DNA from: Incurvaria masculella
Taxonomy: Eukaryota; Arthropoda; Insecta; Lepidoptera; Incurvariidae
Assembly (NCBI GenBank): GCA_946894095.1
Contig: OX335658.1
Location: forward strand, 14,003,001-14,067,000
Direction: 5' to 3'
DNA: 64,000 bases
The first letter of the stretch is position 1. Every line of letters starts with the position of its first letter. Positions 32,441-42,915 of this stretch are shown here, in pieces. Under the pieces are notes generated by a model. It was not told the origin of the DNA. It did not search any database and saw nothing but the letters and a program-made list of their open reading frames with translations. The translations under genes were made by a program, and so were the position numbers.

Positions 32441-32875
32441 GGTAGGGTTGATCCAGCCTAGGTTGGTACTATCGCATTGAATATACTATGGTCGAAGTGG
32501 CAATTAAAATAGTTCGTATTTTTCATCCACTTTAATGTAGCTGTGAAATAAAAGGAAGGTCCCGGCATGGCACCTAGTTCCCACTAGGTGTGTTGGGCTA
32601 ATGTCATGACAGTACATGTGGTATTGGTTAACAAGGCTTTAGAGCAGCTTCTACATAGTTGCTTTACTTGCCTGTTCATATTTATATTTTTAAATATTTG
32701 TATCCTTGCTTGGACTTTACATACTTTTGCTCTTAATTATATGTTTATTTATCTGCCTTTCCATCTACATTTATAATTATTTCATGCATGTCCTTTAGGG
32801 AGGAGTAGTGGAGGCAGGTACCTATTTTCTAATTAAAATAAAATAATTTGTCCAGTCACGTAAAAATAAGTATTC
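32441..32875 (+). repeat. SINE body, 5S-type, interrupted near its 3' end
   Basis: GGTAGGGTTGATCCAGCCTA to GTCATGACAGTACATGTGGT-ATTGG (32626), then ~222 bp of AT-rich DNA, then GTCCAGTCACGTAAAAATAA (32851-32870), the expected SINE end. The insert has no clear terminal repeats. Confidence 0.75.
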
Positions 32876-33075
32876 AATTCGAAGTGATTTCAATACAAAC
32901 CATACACGCGGGCAGTAGAGAGGGAGGCGGATGCTGCTGCCTGCGCAGATAAACTATGCATGCGCTCGCATCACCCACACAGCCTGCGGTGTGTAGCGCG
33001 AGCCTCCCGCCCAGACGCGCCGCCCGCCCAGCCGCTCCGCCCGCCCAACTGTTTCCATTCCATGTATAGCTTTGT
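32876..33075. other. GC-rich patch
   Basis: 32905-33055 is GC-rich (CCGCCCGCCCAGCCGCTCCG). No coding signature. Confidence 0.45.
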
Positions 33076-33390
33076 GCGATTCGCTGGTTAGTGGCGCAGG
33101 GACTTGCCTTGCATGCCGGAGCTCTGGCTTCAACTCCTGCCAACCATGCAACCCCGCCAGTTCATTTACCACTTTTTCTACCTTTCTGAGTTGGATATGT
33201 ACATTACTTCACGAATGCGTGCTGCTCCATGGTTCGAACTGTAGGTACCTTTCTCTCTTTTGGGCTTAAGACCGCCCGGGTTGGTAAAAATGTTGACCTT
33301 GTTTTCTATCCAGATTTTGTTGCTGTGCTCATAGACAGAAAGCCCTGAAATAGTACCTACTTTCTTCGCAAATGCGGTGTGTTGTATAAG
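33076..33390 (+). repeat. SINE, tRNA-type, diverged
   Basis: TGGTTAGTGGCGCAGGGACT (head), TGCATGCCGGAGCTCTGGCT, a linker CACTTTTTCTACCTTTCTGA, GCTGCTCCATGGTTCGAACT and GTGCTCATAGACAGAAAGCC. Diverged from the other copies and short in the middle. Confidence 0.75.
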
Positions 33391-33520
33391 TGAGTTGGAT
33401 AAGTGCATTTCTTCACGAATGCAAGCTGTTCCATGGTTCGGACTCCATGTGAAATTGTAGGGTAGGACCATCGCATTGGATAGGTGGTCGAAGCGGTAAT
33501 GAAAAAATTTCCAGTTCAAT
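33391..33520 (+). repeat. Second partial SINE body, same strand
   Basis: AGTTGGATAAGTGCATTTCT, GCTGTTCCATGGTTCGGACT, CATCGCATTGGATAGGTGGT and CGAAGCGGTAATGAAAAAAT restart the linker and body directly after the previous copy. Either a tandem duplication or two insertions. Confidence 0.75.
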
Positions 33521-33539
33521 GCGTTTTTTTCGCCATAAT

Positions 33540-33860
33540 AATTTGTATGGTCCCGTACGCAAAGAGTGACAACGAAACCCTTTTACTAAGCCTCCGCTGT
33601 CCGTCCGTCCGTCCATCTGTCCGTCCGTCCGAACGTCCGTCCTTCTGTCACAGGGGTGTATCTCATGAACTGTAATAGGAAAGCAGCTGAAATTTTCACA
33701 GAGTGTGTATTTATTTTGCCGCTATAACAACAAATATATATAATTTAAAAATAATAACAATAAAAATCCATAAACAAAACGCGATTTTTGGTGCTAAATC
33801 ATGTACTATGTTACGGATCGTGTGCGAGTCCGACTCGCTCTTGGCCGGATTTTTATTCTG
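33540..33860 (-). repeat. Dispersed repeat with GACGGAC microsatellite (copy 5)
   Basis: Inverted. Reading the plus strand: CCCGTACGCAAAGAGTGACA, CTAAGCCTCCGCTGTCCGTC, a GTCC/GAAC run, TATCTCATGAACTGTAATAG, TTATTTTGCCGCTATAACAA, GTGCGAGTCCGACTCGCTCT, TGGCCGGATTTTT. Confidence 0.9.
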
Positions 33861-33899
33861 ATTGTATTACTTCTTGGGTGTTTTATGTTTTTATTATGT

Positions 33900-33955
33900 T
33901 CAGCGCGACATATGGCGTGCGCCAGGACCTATTAAGGTACCCGATGACGCCTATG
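33900..33955 (+). repeat. Short dispersed repeat (CTTAAGGTGCC type)
   Basis: GCGCGACATATGGCGTGCGC and CAGGACCTATTAAGGTACCC match the inverted copy at 35030-35092. Confidence 0.5.
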
Positions 33956-34720
33956 GGTTTTCGAACATTTAGGGAGCTGCGAAAACCATGCCGGCCGGCC
34001 AGGTGCTTTGAACCTGGGGACACTGCGTTTGAAGGACCCCGGGTCGTAATTTAGGGCAATCACCTAGGAAAGGAGTACATTCCACTGTTTACCTGTTGTA
34101 TTTCTATTACATAATGTTAAGTTTGAAAAGTAAAATATACGACTCAACACTGTATTGCAGTCAAATTGAAATAAATACATAAATACACATACCCATTTAA
34201 AAATCCGCAATTTGCACGATTCATCAAAATTCTTCCGCCGTTTCCCATCACCAATGCTTGCTCCTCTGAACACTTAAAGCGGATGCCATTTCAAAGTTTA
34301 AATTGCCAGACGAGTAGTCTGGTATACCCGGTATACGCCGTGTCTGCATCGTGTGGTGGTGCCGCTTACGCTGCGTCTGTAGGGGTCGTTATATTGCCTG
34401 GAAGCTAGACAGTCTGCGTATCTCACAGATCGATGTATGTACCAAAAATACGATCTATAAATAGATATCTATTGGACGTTTGCAAGCTATAGACATCTCT
34501 TCTCGGTAGGCAAAACGATTTCAATTCGTTTGTGGGATTATTATGTTGAGCTTCTAGTTAATAAATTGTTCTGAAGGAACAGAGTATTCAAAGAACTTTT
34601 AGCCCTTTATTTAGCAAAAATAATGACAATTTCAAATTACATTCACAATGTTTAAGTAATAACAAAGAAATATTTAGTGGTAAGACATTTTTAAAATCAT
34701 GGTATGCATAAAGGTTAGAT
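33956..34720. other. No gene recognised
   Basis: AT-rich apart from a mixed block (34300-34420) with GGTATACCCGGTATAC. Nothing recognisable. Confidence 0.45.
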
Positions 34721-34722
34721 AC

Positions 34723-34850
34723 GTGGCACCCGTAATAGTAGAACATGTATGAAAAATGTATGTCTGTAGATGAAGTGACAGAAGTGTGCACCCTATAATA
34801 TCTGTCTACTCCTCCGGGAAATCGGCTTGCAGTTATGTAGATATACTACA
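34723..34850 (+). pseudogene. LINE ORF C-terminal tail, diverged
   Basis: GGCACCCGTAATAGTAGAAC, TATGTCTGTAGATGAAGTGA and CTCCTCCGGGAAATCGGCTT are collinear with the minus strand of 10261-10400. The reading frame is broken. Confidence 0.5.
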
Positions 34851-34870
34851 AGCATATGCTTGTAGTATAT
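34841..34870. other. 30-bp perfect palindrome
   Basis: ATATACTACAAGCAT is followed at once by its exact inverse, with no loop. A second dyad, TTTGGTTAC-AATAAT-GTAACCAAA, lies at about 34926-34949. Confidence 0.9.
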
Positions 34871-35029
34871 TATTATTATTTTTGGTTATTTTATTTATTA
34901 TTAATTTTTATTTTTATTTTTATTATTTGGTTACAATAATGTAACCAAATATGTATGCGAATTTTACTAACTATAATTGACCATCTTTAACTTTCACTGA
35001 TATAGGTTATATACTGATTTTTAGGAGTT

Positions 35030-35092
35030 TATCATGGGCGTCGTCGGGCACCTTAAGAGGTCCTGGCATACACCATATGCAGCGCATTACAT
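35030..35092 (-). repeat. Short dispersed repeat (CTTAAGGTGCC type)
   Basis: Plus-strand reading CATGGGCGTCGTCGGGCACC, TTAAGAGGTCCTGGCATACA, CCATATGCAGCGC is the inverse of 33900-33955. Confidence 0.5.
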
Positions 35093-35924
35093 ACAAATAA
35101 AATGGAAATTATTCAAATGATATATAAATATTTATATTATTACTTAATTTGCAGAATTTTTTTAGTCAAGTTTTTCAAAAGACGTAACTTAGACAACAGA
35201 TTATTTTTGGTATTTACGAGGACATCCGATTGTTCTGCTCATTTTCAAAATCGTTTACAATATAGTTTGCTTAAACATGTCAAAGGAAAGATGGTTATTT
35301 CAGTACCATGCAAATCATACGTCTCCTCAATCATCGATTGCAGGAAACAATTGAAAGACTTGCCTCGACTGCAACCAGAGACGTGCGAACATCCATGGCG
35401 AGATTCCCCCTCAATCCGTACCTAGGTCTGGGCCAGACACAACAATGTGCAGTGCTATCGAACGGGCGCCCAGACACCGTCCTAGCAGACCTAGGCTTAT
35501 GTCTGCCGTCTGGCGGGGGGGGTGCGGCGCCGCGGGGGTAGGCGGTGCGGGGGTGCACTGTGTGCAGACGCAGGGGGTGAATGCGGTGCCGGTTGGGGCA
35601 GGTCGGGTGCAGACGCCCCTGCATTACTCAATTTGGCTGTCTGGCTCGGCGCTTTTTTTTTGTTTTATAGTTCGGGGGCGGAAGCTTTTGTTGACGCCGG
35701 TGGCGAGTTGTGCCAGACGTGTTCAAATATCCGAATGCAATCAAAGGCTCAGAACCGATATAAGATGATAAATGCAGGATGGGCAAAAAACAAAATTGAT
35801 GACACGTTTAAACAAAAACATATGTTACATATAAACATTTTTGTCAATAAAATGTTAGAGAGGTTTTTATCTGTTTTTCCTATATACTAGTATTATCATA
35901 TCATCATCATTATCATCATACATG
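35093..35924. other. No gene; GC-rich patch and ATC microsatellite
   Basis: 35500-35630 is GC-rich with GGCGGTGCGGGGGTGCACTG and opposing open frames. A short (ATC)n run lies at 35895-35918. Nothing coding is recognisable. Confidence 0.4.
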
Positions 35925-36440
35925 GTCATGCACCACTTTCGTTATCTTTCTGAGTTAATAGAAGTCATAGAAGTTTAGTACTTAATATTGAAATAGGAAT
36001 AATATGACCCCCTATACAAACTATTCCTTTTAATCTTTTTCAAATTTCACTACTAAATACTATTATTTTACTTTCTTGAGGTATTTCCGTAACTAGAGCT
36101 CATCCTACTTTAATAGAAGGAAATCATTCTAAAACAACTTAAAGATTATTTATAACAGTAATCTTAGGATTTACTTTAACGTTGTGAATATCTAGAAGCA
36201 CCATTTTCTATTGGTGATAGATTTTATGGATCAACATTTTTTATAACAACAGGATTCCATGGACTTCATGTAATTATGTAATTTCGTCTCGAATGCGAGC
36301 TTTTCCATGATCCTGAACTAGGTGGTAGAATTAAGCTCTACCGGGTTGGTACCACTGCATTGTTTGAAACTATGTTTGAAGTGCCAGTGAAACGTGGTGT
36401 AAGGGGTATAATTTAGTTATGTGGTATTAGCCAGCCAAAA
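35925..36440 (+). repeat. SINE, tRNA-type linker and body, split by mitochondrial DNA
   Basis: The left part is the linker CATGCACCACTTTCGTTATC-TTTCTGAGTT (35927-35956). The right part resumes at ATTTCGTCTCGAATGCGAGC (36277-36297) and runs through GGTTGGTACCACTGCATTG to ATGTGGTATTAGCCAGCC. Only about 8-10 bp of consensus is missing between the parts. Confidence 0.8.
35962..36276 (+). pseudogene. COX3: Nuclear copy of mitochondrial COX3 (NUMT)
   Basis: Read with the invertebrate mitochondrial code the insert gives, in order, LNIEMGMMWPP, IPFNLFQISLLNTIILLS, GVSVTRAHPTLIEGNHSKTT, then after a stop and a frameshift [20 protein letters not shown] and [10 protein letters not shown]. These are consecutive blocks of cytochrome c oxidase subunit III, about residues 115-215 of the usual ~262. 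TGA at 36006-36008 reads as Trp, as expected of mitochondrial DNA. In the nuclear code it is not translatable. No other mitochondrial sequence flanks it. Confidence 0.92.
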
Positions 36441-37227
36441 AGTCTACAAATAAATTGGTAATTTGGTTTTTAACTTGGTGATTATGTATCGTAAATATAG
36501 TTTTATTTTAATATCGACAAACCGTTTACACAATTCTCTGTATATGACACCGGCCTTCGAATATTATCAATAGCTACATTTAATTCGTAAAATTACAATC
36601 GACAAATAAAAATGGCTCAACTGCGCTAAGTGCGCAGAGAAGTCGTAGAGGGTCTACGAAGGTTGGCGTAGCGCCGAGTTGTGTTGGCCTCTACCACGAC
36701 ACACCACGCAGTGCGGCGGCAGCTTCCCGCTCTATCCCGTGTTGCTCCTTATCATCCTTACTTTAAGAGAATAATGAAGTGATCAAATCCCATAGAATGG
36801 ATCATATCAGAAAAATAACTCTTGTTTTGACTGAGGATACTAGCACGAGACATTGTATAAAACTCAATTCAAGACCTCATTATGCTCCTAACCTTTCATT
36901 ATAAATAAAACTAAAGTATTTTTAATCTCTTAATACGTAACACTCGGTATGCAGCTGCAAAGGGGGTGCTGACACATCAGTGGGAGAAAAAATATTCTCT
37001 CGAAAGATGAAAGATATTATTTATGATACCTATGAATGATCTTGTATGTCATGGAGAAAAACGCTCTTCGGAGCTTCATAACGCCATCCCTTCATCCCTT
37101 TACTACCATCAGTTGATAACTTCTTGTATTATAACCTTAAACCCTTGATATGTGAGGGCCTGCCGTAAGCACTATGCCCCATTTATCATGAAATAAACTA
37201 ACTTAAGTAATACATTTACCTCTTTGC
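36441..37227. other. No gene recognised
   Basis: A mixed block at 36610-36745; otherwise AT-rich. Confidence 0.45.
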
Positions 37228-37691
37228 TTAAGGTGGCCTTACTCACAGACTCCGTGATGAGGAGGATGAAACATGTTCACAAAGCAGACAATGCGCATAG
37301 TGTTTAATTTGGTAAGATATAGGAAAATTTTAATTACAAAACGACTTATAGCTAAAAGTAAACCACGATCGCTGTAGTCAAAAATCTAACAAAAATCTAA
37401 TTGAATACAAATTTTTATGAAACAAATTAGATCTGATGACAAATCTTTTCAAGATTTTTTTATTCTATTGTTGAGTAATCTACCTCCAAAGTAAGTGTAT
37501 AAAACGCGCAAAAAAATTCGAACTTTCGGACCTTAGAAATCAAACACAATTTTAATTTAAAACAAAAATCTGACATTTAGTTCGATCAAAGAAAGTAATT
37601 TTGAGCAAAATTTTGGATCTCAGACTAAAAATATGGACATAATCTTCTTTCCACGTTTGTATGGGGAGTTGAGCGGGAAGACCCACCTTAA
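37228..37691. mobile_element. TTAA-flanked inverted-repeat element, copy 2
   Basis: 464 bp, TTAAGGTGGCC to CCCACCTTAA, same orientation as 13303-13831. Shared interior: AAAATTTTAATTACAAAACG, TAAAACGCGC, TTTGAGCAAAATTTTGGATC. The left part is shorter by ~60 bp. Confidence 0.88.
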
Positions 37692-39203
37692 CTGACCTAT
37701 GTAATTTTATATATGAAATGTGTCGTTGGTCTATTGCCCTGAGAAACATTAAATTTATGTAACGTGATTGATGTCTTGGTATGTGTGACATTGCGTAACA
37801 AAAGGTAAGATTGAAAGTGATTTTATAAATAAGAAAAATTACTGTCAAGCGATTTATTAAGTTGAGTTGCTAACTTTTATGTTTTCATGTTTGGTCATCA
37901 CACCGAATTACAAAGGAATTAGGCGCCATGCTATGCTCAAATAAATCAATAGTATGTGATGCTACAAGATGTCAACAATTCGATTACCTTTCAGTCAATG
38001 CTGCTGGAATTTAGAATCAACTAATAAGGTGTTCTTAATCCTTCAACTTAAGAAGTAATTAAGGAAACCAACAGTTTTGTATTATTTACATCTGCAGTGA
38101 AATAATCCAATTAAAATAACGTGTACATGCCTTGAAATAGCCAACGCTATAATTCATATGAGAATTTAACATGACAACCAGAAATAATACCACTATAACC
38201 CTAAATCTGGGTACAAGAAAATACGAAATATTTGGTAATTATAATTAAATTAATGAAATTTGAAATCAATAATAAAATGACGATTTATTTTGAAAAGCAT
38301 TATATATCATCATAAAAAGGTAAGAAGCCCAATAAATCCTTATCTGTGTAGTCCATTACAAATCTTAATACACATACATTTTATGATCATTTTTAGGTCA
38401 ATAAGTTTTTTATTTCAAATAATGAATCAGTTTAACCATAACAAACCTTTGTAAGCATAAACAGGATAAGTACGATACAAAACCATAAAAAGCACGTTGA
38501 ATGCTAAAGAGCTTCACGTTGCGAGTTCAGCCCCCGACGGGACAAAGGCCCCGATTCATCCGCAGAAGTAAAACAAACGGGCACGCGTACCTCTTTCGGG
38601 AAGCGCAATGCGGTGTTCGCACGTCGGTGGGCGGGCGGCGCTGGGCGGACGGCTGGCGGCGGGCGGCTGGGGGCGGCGCTGCAGCCGAGGTGAACGGCCG
38701 CGCCCGACCCACACCGGGCATCGATCCCGGCCACGCCGCAGCCGCTTCCTGCGCGCGTCCCGCTCGCACCCGCGCCACCGCGCCGCGCCGTCCCGCTCTG
38801 GCGGGAGGCTCGTACTACGGGTGTCGCAGCCCTATCTATAGGCGCACGCTTATGTAATGAGCTTGCGTAACACTTCGGGTTTTGCTTTACCAATCTCAAC
38901 TATATATTCAAGCAAGCTGCAAAAACAACCGTTTAATTAATTGATTTTAAATCTTGTTTGAATTATTTTTTTACCGTTTTGGCCACAATTTAAGGTTAAT
39001 TATCCAGAATCATTATTTATTGATTTAATATAATAAAATAGATTTACTTTGGATCTCAATGAACTGTCAAATTAACACAAATATTGATAATAAAATAGTA
39101 CCTATATTTTAGTAAAAATATAGTGCGTGAGTTCAACTTTGCGCAGCTTAAGGGGAAGGCAAACATATCACACTGGACGGTGTTGCAACAGCTGCTTACT
39201 TTT
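37692..39203. other. AT-rich DNA with a GC-rich island
   Basis: 38520-38850 is strongly GC-rich with several overlapping open frames on both strands (up to 131 codons), none with a known domain. It could be a promoter or first exon of an unseen gene. The flanks are AT-rich. Confidence 0.4.
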
Positions 39204-39442
39204 TAGGGTTTCGTACCAAAGGGTGTCAACGGAACCCTATTACTTCATCCGTCCGTCCGTCCGTCTGCCAAAGGGCTGTATCTCGTAAACCTTAATAGGC
39301 AGCTAGCTGCGTGTATTTGTATGCTATAACAACAAAAAGGCAAAATAAAAAAATAATAAAAAGGTGAAAAAAAACGTGATTTTTTTTAATCTTGGTACGG
39401 AACCCTTCGTTTGCGAGTCCGACTCGCACTTGCCTGGTTTTT
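39204..39442 (-). repeat. Dispersed repeat with GACGGAC microsatellite (copy 6)
   Basis: Inverted. Plus-strand reading: TTAGGGTTTCGTACCAAAGG, CAACGGAACCCTATTACTTC, CCGTCCGTCCGTCCGTCTGC, GGTACGGAACCCTTCGTTTG, CGAGTCCGACTCGCACTTGC. Confidence 0.9.
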
Positions 39443-40493
39443 TTGGTTCTTCTCGAGACAGACATACATATATCTGGACACGTCCTTTAACATGAACATA
39501 AACTTTAGCTCAGGCGGCCGAGGCTCAACGATTACGAACGCTTGCAATTCATAAATTTCACAATTCAAGCGTTACTAAATTAAAAAAATACTCTCATAAC
39601 TAACGAATTTCTAAATATTTCAGCAGCGGGAGCACAAACGAACGATACAGTCATATCCATCGTTAAATGTATATCTTTCTCGTTTCTGCTCGCACAAAAA
39701 GCGAAACAAAAATACATTTATCGATCGTAACAGCCGTATGCAGCTGCAGGAAGACTTGTTTGTTTAGAAATACTTTTTTTTATCTAAGTAGAATTAAGTA
39801 AATGATGAATGGAAACCTAAATCATTTAACTGGTAGTTCTATGAATACGGGCCCCCGCCCAACACGCCAGCCTACCTAGCGAAGCCTACAGTCGTGTACC
39901 CTTCCCCATCCCTTGCTCACACAAACGAACACAGAAACGAACATTCTGTTTACTTTAAATTATTCGAAAGGGCTTGCGCGTGTAATGCTGAAAGCGAATT
40001 TACAGAGCCCGGATATATTGATTATTTAGGGTTACAACATAGCTTTTAGGTTATCGTGCTGTTAAAATAATTTTGGAATTTTAACATATTTGAATGATTT
40101 AAAGTTTAACAAATTGACTTTCGTAAATCGATTTTAAATTTTAGAATGGCTAATAATAAAATATCATTAACTATTCATTTGATCTTCTTTTATGAAACAA
40201 ACACTTGAATTTTACAAATAAGCACGTCACAAATAATGTTTTAATACTTGTTAGTCATATTTGAGCTATTTATTTTGTCCAATCCTTTTTAAAAGTATAT
40301 ACGATATCAATATTGAATTGTTGTTGAACATTTATAATTTGCATATACATTTCTAGGCAAAAATAAAAATTATAACTTTCTCCCTGAATTGCCAGTCATA
40401 ATAATAACACGGTAATGCCGCCGGGTTTTCTGGTCTACAATCTAAATAAACCACTTTCCTGTCAACGAAAACTTTCATGGTTACGTGATCAGC
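39443..40493. other. No gene recognised
   Basis: AT-rich; ATGGTTACGTGATCAG at 40477-40492 recurs after the next element. Confidence 0.45.
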
Positions 40494-40716
40494 AGATCTA
40501 TTCCTGGCATTCAGGAATCAGGAATCCTGAGTCTAGAAAACCGCTTTTATAGCGGTTTTCAAAGCGATTTTCTTGAAGAATATATTCCGGAGAATAGTTT
40601 TTTTAATTGATCAAGGTTTTCGGTAATAAACTCTCTTTGAAAATCGCTATACAAGCGGATTTCTAGACTTAGTATTCTTGATTCCTGATTACTGAATGCC
40701 AGGCATAGACCTGCAG
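40494..40716. mobile_element. Palindromic MITE (CAGGTCTATTCC family), copy 2
   Basis: AGATCTATTCCTGGCATTCA to TGAATGCCAGGCATAGACCT with long inverted arms (GGAATCCTGAGTCTAGAAAA, CCGCTTTTATAGCGGTTTTC and diverged inverses). Confidence 0.9.
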
Positions 40717-40792
40717 TACATAAGTATCGTTCGCAATGTAATCAACTTTAATGGTTACGTGATCAGTACATAAGTATCGTTAGCATTGTAAT
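40716..40792. repeat. 50-bp direct duplication, partial second unit
   Basis: GTACATAAGTATCGTTCGCA at 40716 returns at 40766 as GTACATAAGTATCGTTAGCA. The unit includes ATGGTTACGTGATCA, also present left of the MITE, so the region has been rearranged locally. Confidence 0.8.
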
Positions 40793-41165
40793 CGTGCTTG
40801 TACTTATCACACACTTACTTACGTAACTACTTAGGACATTAGCGATTGCTGGCACAGCTCGTCCGGTAGTGTCGACGTGCTCCATCCCTTCGCAGGCGAG
40901 CCGAGCCCGCCGCCAAGATGTTCCGCCGGGGTAGACACCCGGCAGCGGCGGGCGGCCCGGCATTACCCGGGCCCGGGCCGGGATGGCGGGGGTGGTGGGG
41001 GCGGTGGGGGTGGGGCAGACTGCGGCGCGCTGGCCGACGACCCGGCTGGCCATGAACCGCGCGCGTGCACTACGCCGCAAGTGCAACGGATGCAGCGCAG
41101 TGCAGCGCGGGGGAACGAGGTCGCCTCCGCGTACTGAAAGCCGTTTTATCTTTTGTTATGTTTTT
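40793..41165. other. GC-rich island
   Basis: 40890-41115 is GC-rich with a GGTGGGGGCGGTGGGGGTGG run near 40990. Open frames on both strands show only low-complexity residues. Confidence 0.45.
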
Positions 41166-41200
41166 CATTTCAGGCTGCACTCGAAAGCTAACTGTTCACT
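41166..41200. other. Left 35-bp target duplication of SINE
   Basis: CATTTCAGGCTGCACTCGAA followed by AGCTAACTGTTCACT. The same 35 bp with one mismatch stands at 41593-41627, on the far side of the SINE. Confidence 0.93.
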
Positions 41201-41592
41201 CGTAGCCTAGTGGCGCGGGAACTGGCCTAGAGTACCAGAGGCCTGGGTTCAATTGCGACATGCGACATTTCTCTTTCCGAGTTTGATAAGTGCATTAAGT
41301 CACGAATGCGAGCTGCTCCATGGTTCGGAATCCATGTAAAACTGTAGGTCCCCTTCCCCTACTAGGTGGTAGGGTTTAAGCCCGCCCAGGTTGGCACCAT
41401 CGCACTGGATGAAAAGATGGTCGAAGCGGCAATGAAAAATTGTCCGTGTTTTCCATTTAGTTCAATGTAGCCGTGCTCAAAAAGGGAAGGTCCTGGCATG
41501 GCACCTAATTCCTTCGGGAATGTAGTGTATTGGGCTTATATCATAACGGTAGTTGTGTGGTATTAGTCATCCATGTCAGGTCGCATATGTCG
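41201..41592 (+). repeat. Full-length SINE with tRNA-like head
   Basis: 392 bp. The head CGTAGCCTAGTGGCGCGGGA has A box TAGCCTAGTGG and CCTGGGTTCAATTGC gives the B box. Then the linker (GATAAGTGCATTAAGTCACG), GCTGCTCCATGGTTCGG, the body (GTAGGTCCCCTTCCCCTACT, GATGGTCGAAGCGGCAATGA, AATGTAGCCGTGCTC) and the end CATCCATGTCAGGTCGCATA. The flanking duplication fixes both ends. This is the reference copy for the tRNA-headed subfamily. Confidence 0.95.
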
Positions 41593-41627
41593 CATTTCAG
41601 GCTGCACTCAAAAGCTAACTGTTCACT
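41593..41627. other. Right 35-bp target duplication of SINE
   Basis: CATTTCAGGCTGCACTCAAA followed by AGCTAACTGTTCACT; one mismatch to 41166-41200. Confidence 0.93.
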
Positions 41628-42439
41628 GTTTTAGAACATTTGAAATTCAGTAATATAGGGTAAAGTATCTCTCATTATCATTGATGTATTACGGCTAGTA
41701 TCTATGTATAAATTAATCCAAACAGTTAATATTAAACAGTTATTTTAACTGATTGAACAATGACAATAAGATGATTTTGAAACGGATATCTTAACTGACT
41801 TAACTTTACGGCTAACTAATCAGGTGTGCAGCTGCCCAGTTTCTAGAGGTATAGTAATTTTAACCCCTTTCATGTTTTACATTTCACTGAATATAAAACG
41901 TAAGTAAGAATGGAAAAATACTAAAGCTGGAAACACTCAAGTTGGGAAAAAAGTAAAATAGAACAGTTAAATCAGACGGTTAACAAAATCAATTAATGGA
42001 TACAGTAATATGTTTTCAATAAGTTATAATAACGCAATAGAGATAAAATAGAGCCAACTAAGTAAAAGTTGGCTCTATTTTAACGTTGCAAGACGGTAGT
42101 TATTAAATTAATTACAGTTAGATTCACTGACTTTTTTCAGTATAAAGATCTCAAATGTATCTAATACTCACGCTGACCCCTCGGCGGAATTCCCTATTGA
42201 ATGCCATGCGTCATTCGGCGTGGTCATCGGACTACACCCGTCACGCGTGCGGTATACAGTCAATATAACAAAATGATTGTGCAAACAGATTACTACATAT
42301 ATTACTACATATATTTAGGATAGACTCCACACTTAATTTAGCAATAGACAGCTTCTCGACGTGTCACCAAAAACAAAAAAAACCCCTGAATATTTACTGG
42401 AGACCTTTTTATGAAGAGGATTGAATTTGCGATACTCGA
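41628..42439. other. No gene recognised
   Basis: AT-rich except for 42175-42255; contains the hairpin listed separately. Confidence 0.45.
42044..42082. other. Perfect 16-bp hairpin
   Basis: TAAAATAGAGCCAACT, a 7-base loop (AAGTAAA) and the exact inverse AGTTGGCTCTATTTTA. No repeat copy was found elsewhere in the window. Confidence 0.88.
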
Positions 42440-42915
42440 TTGTCTTCGGTCCTTGAATAGCCAAATCGCAAAGTTATACGAGGCACCCCAAGTAAAGTAG
42501 CTGAGTCTGGTGAATACAAGTTTCATTATTACAATAAATGATTTCTTGTCTAGAGATCAACCTATTTTTATTAATGTATGTTTCCTCTTTCCACACAAAA
42601 TAAATTATAGAAACGGTATCCATTTTCGAACTTTTTTAATTAAATCTAGAAATCTAAAAGCAACTGAAATTATTTGTTTATGCATATATTCTGTTTTTAC
42701 TGATATCTAGCAATCATGTAACTTTCAGATGTGTAAGGTAAAAAAATACTTTATTATTATTATTTAAATAAATGATGGAATCCAAGAATATTTACAATAC
42801 ATTATCAGTGTAAAGTTCTATTTTAACTTACTGAGGCGTTTAACTACATATGATTATATTTGTTCAGGTACATTTGTATGGTGCGAGTAGTTGACCAGTC
42901 CTAGCGCCTTAATTT
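42440..42915 (+). repeat. Unclassified ~470-bp dispersed repeat, copy 1
   Basis: Collinear with the minus strand of 49905-50365: TAGCCAAATCGCAAAGTT, CTAGAGATCAACCTATTTT, AATGAAATTATTTG-like, ACTTTATTATTATTATT, ATGATTA..TTTGTTCAGGTA, CATTTGTATGG, GTAGTTGACCAGTCCTAGCG. No terminal inverted repeats and no open frame longer than 66 codons. Confidence 0.8.

Noticed and set aside
35522..35890. 122-codon plus-strand frame before the mitochondrial insert
   Set aside because: It starts in a GC-rich patch and runs into AT-rich DNA with no domain.
38504..38899. 131-codon minus-strand open frame as a gene
   Set aside because: It lies in a GC-rich island where several frames on both strands are open; composition is Arg/Ala/Pro-rich with no domain.
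42044..42082. Bacterial-type intrinsic terminator
   Set aside because: The window is eukaryotic and there is no gene upstream.
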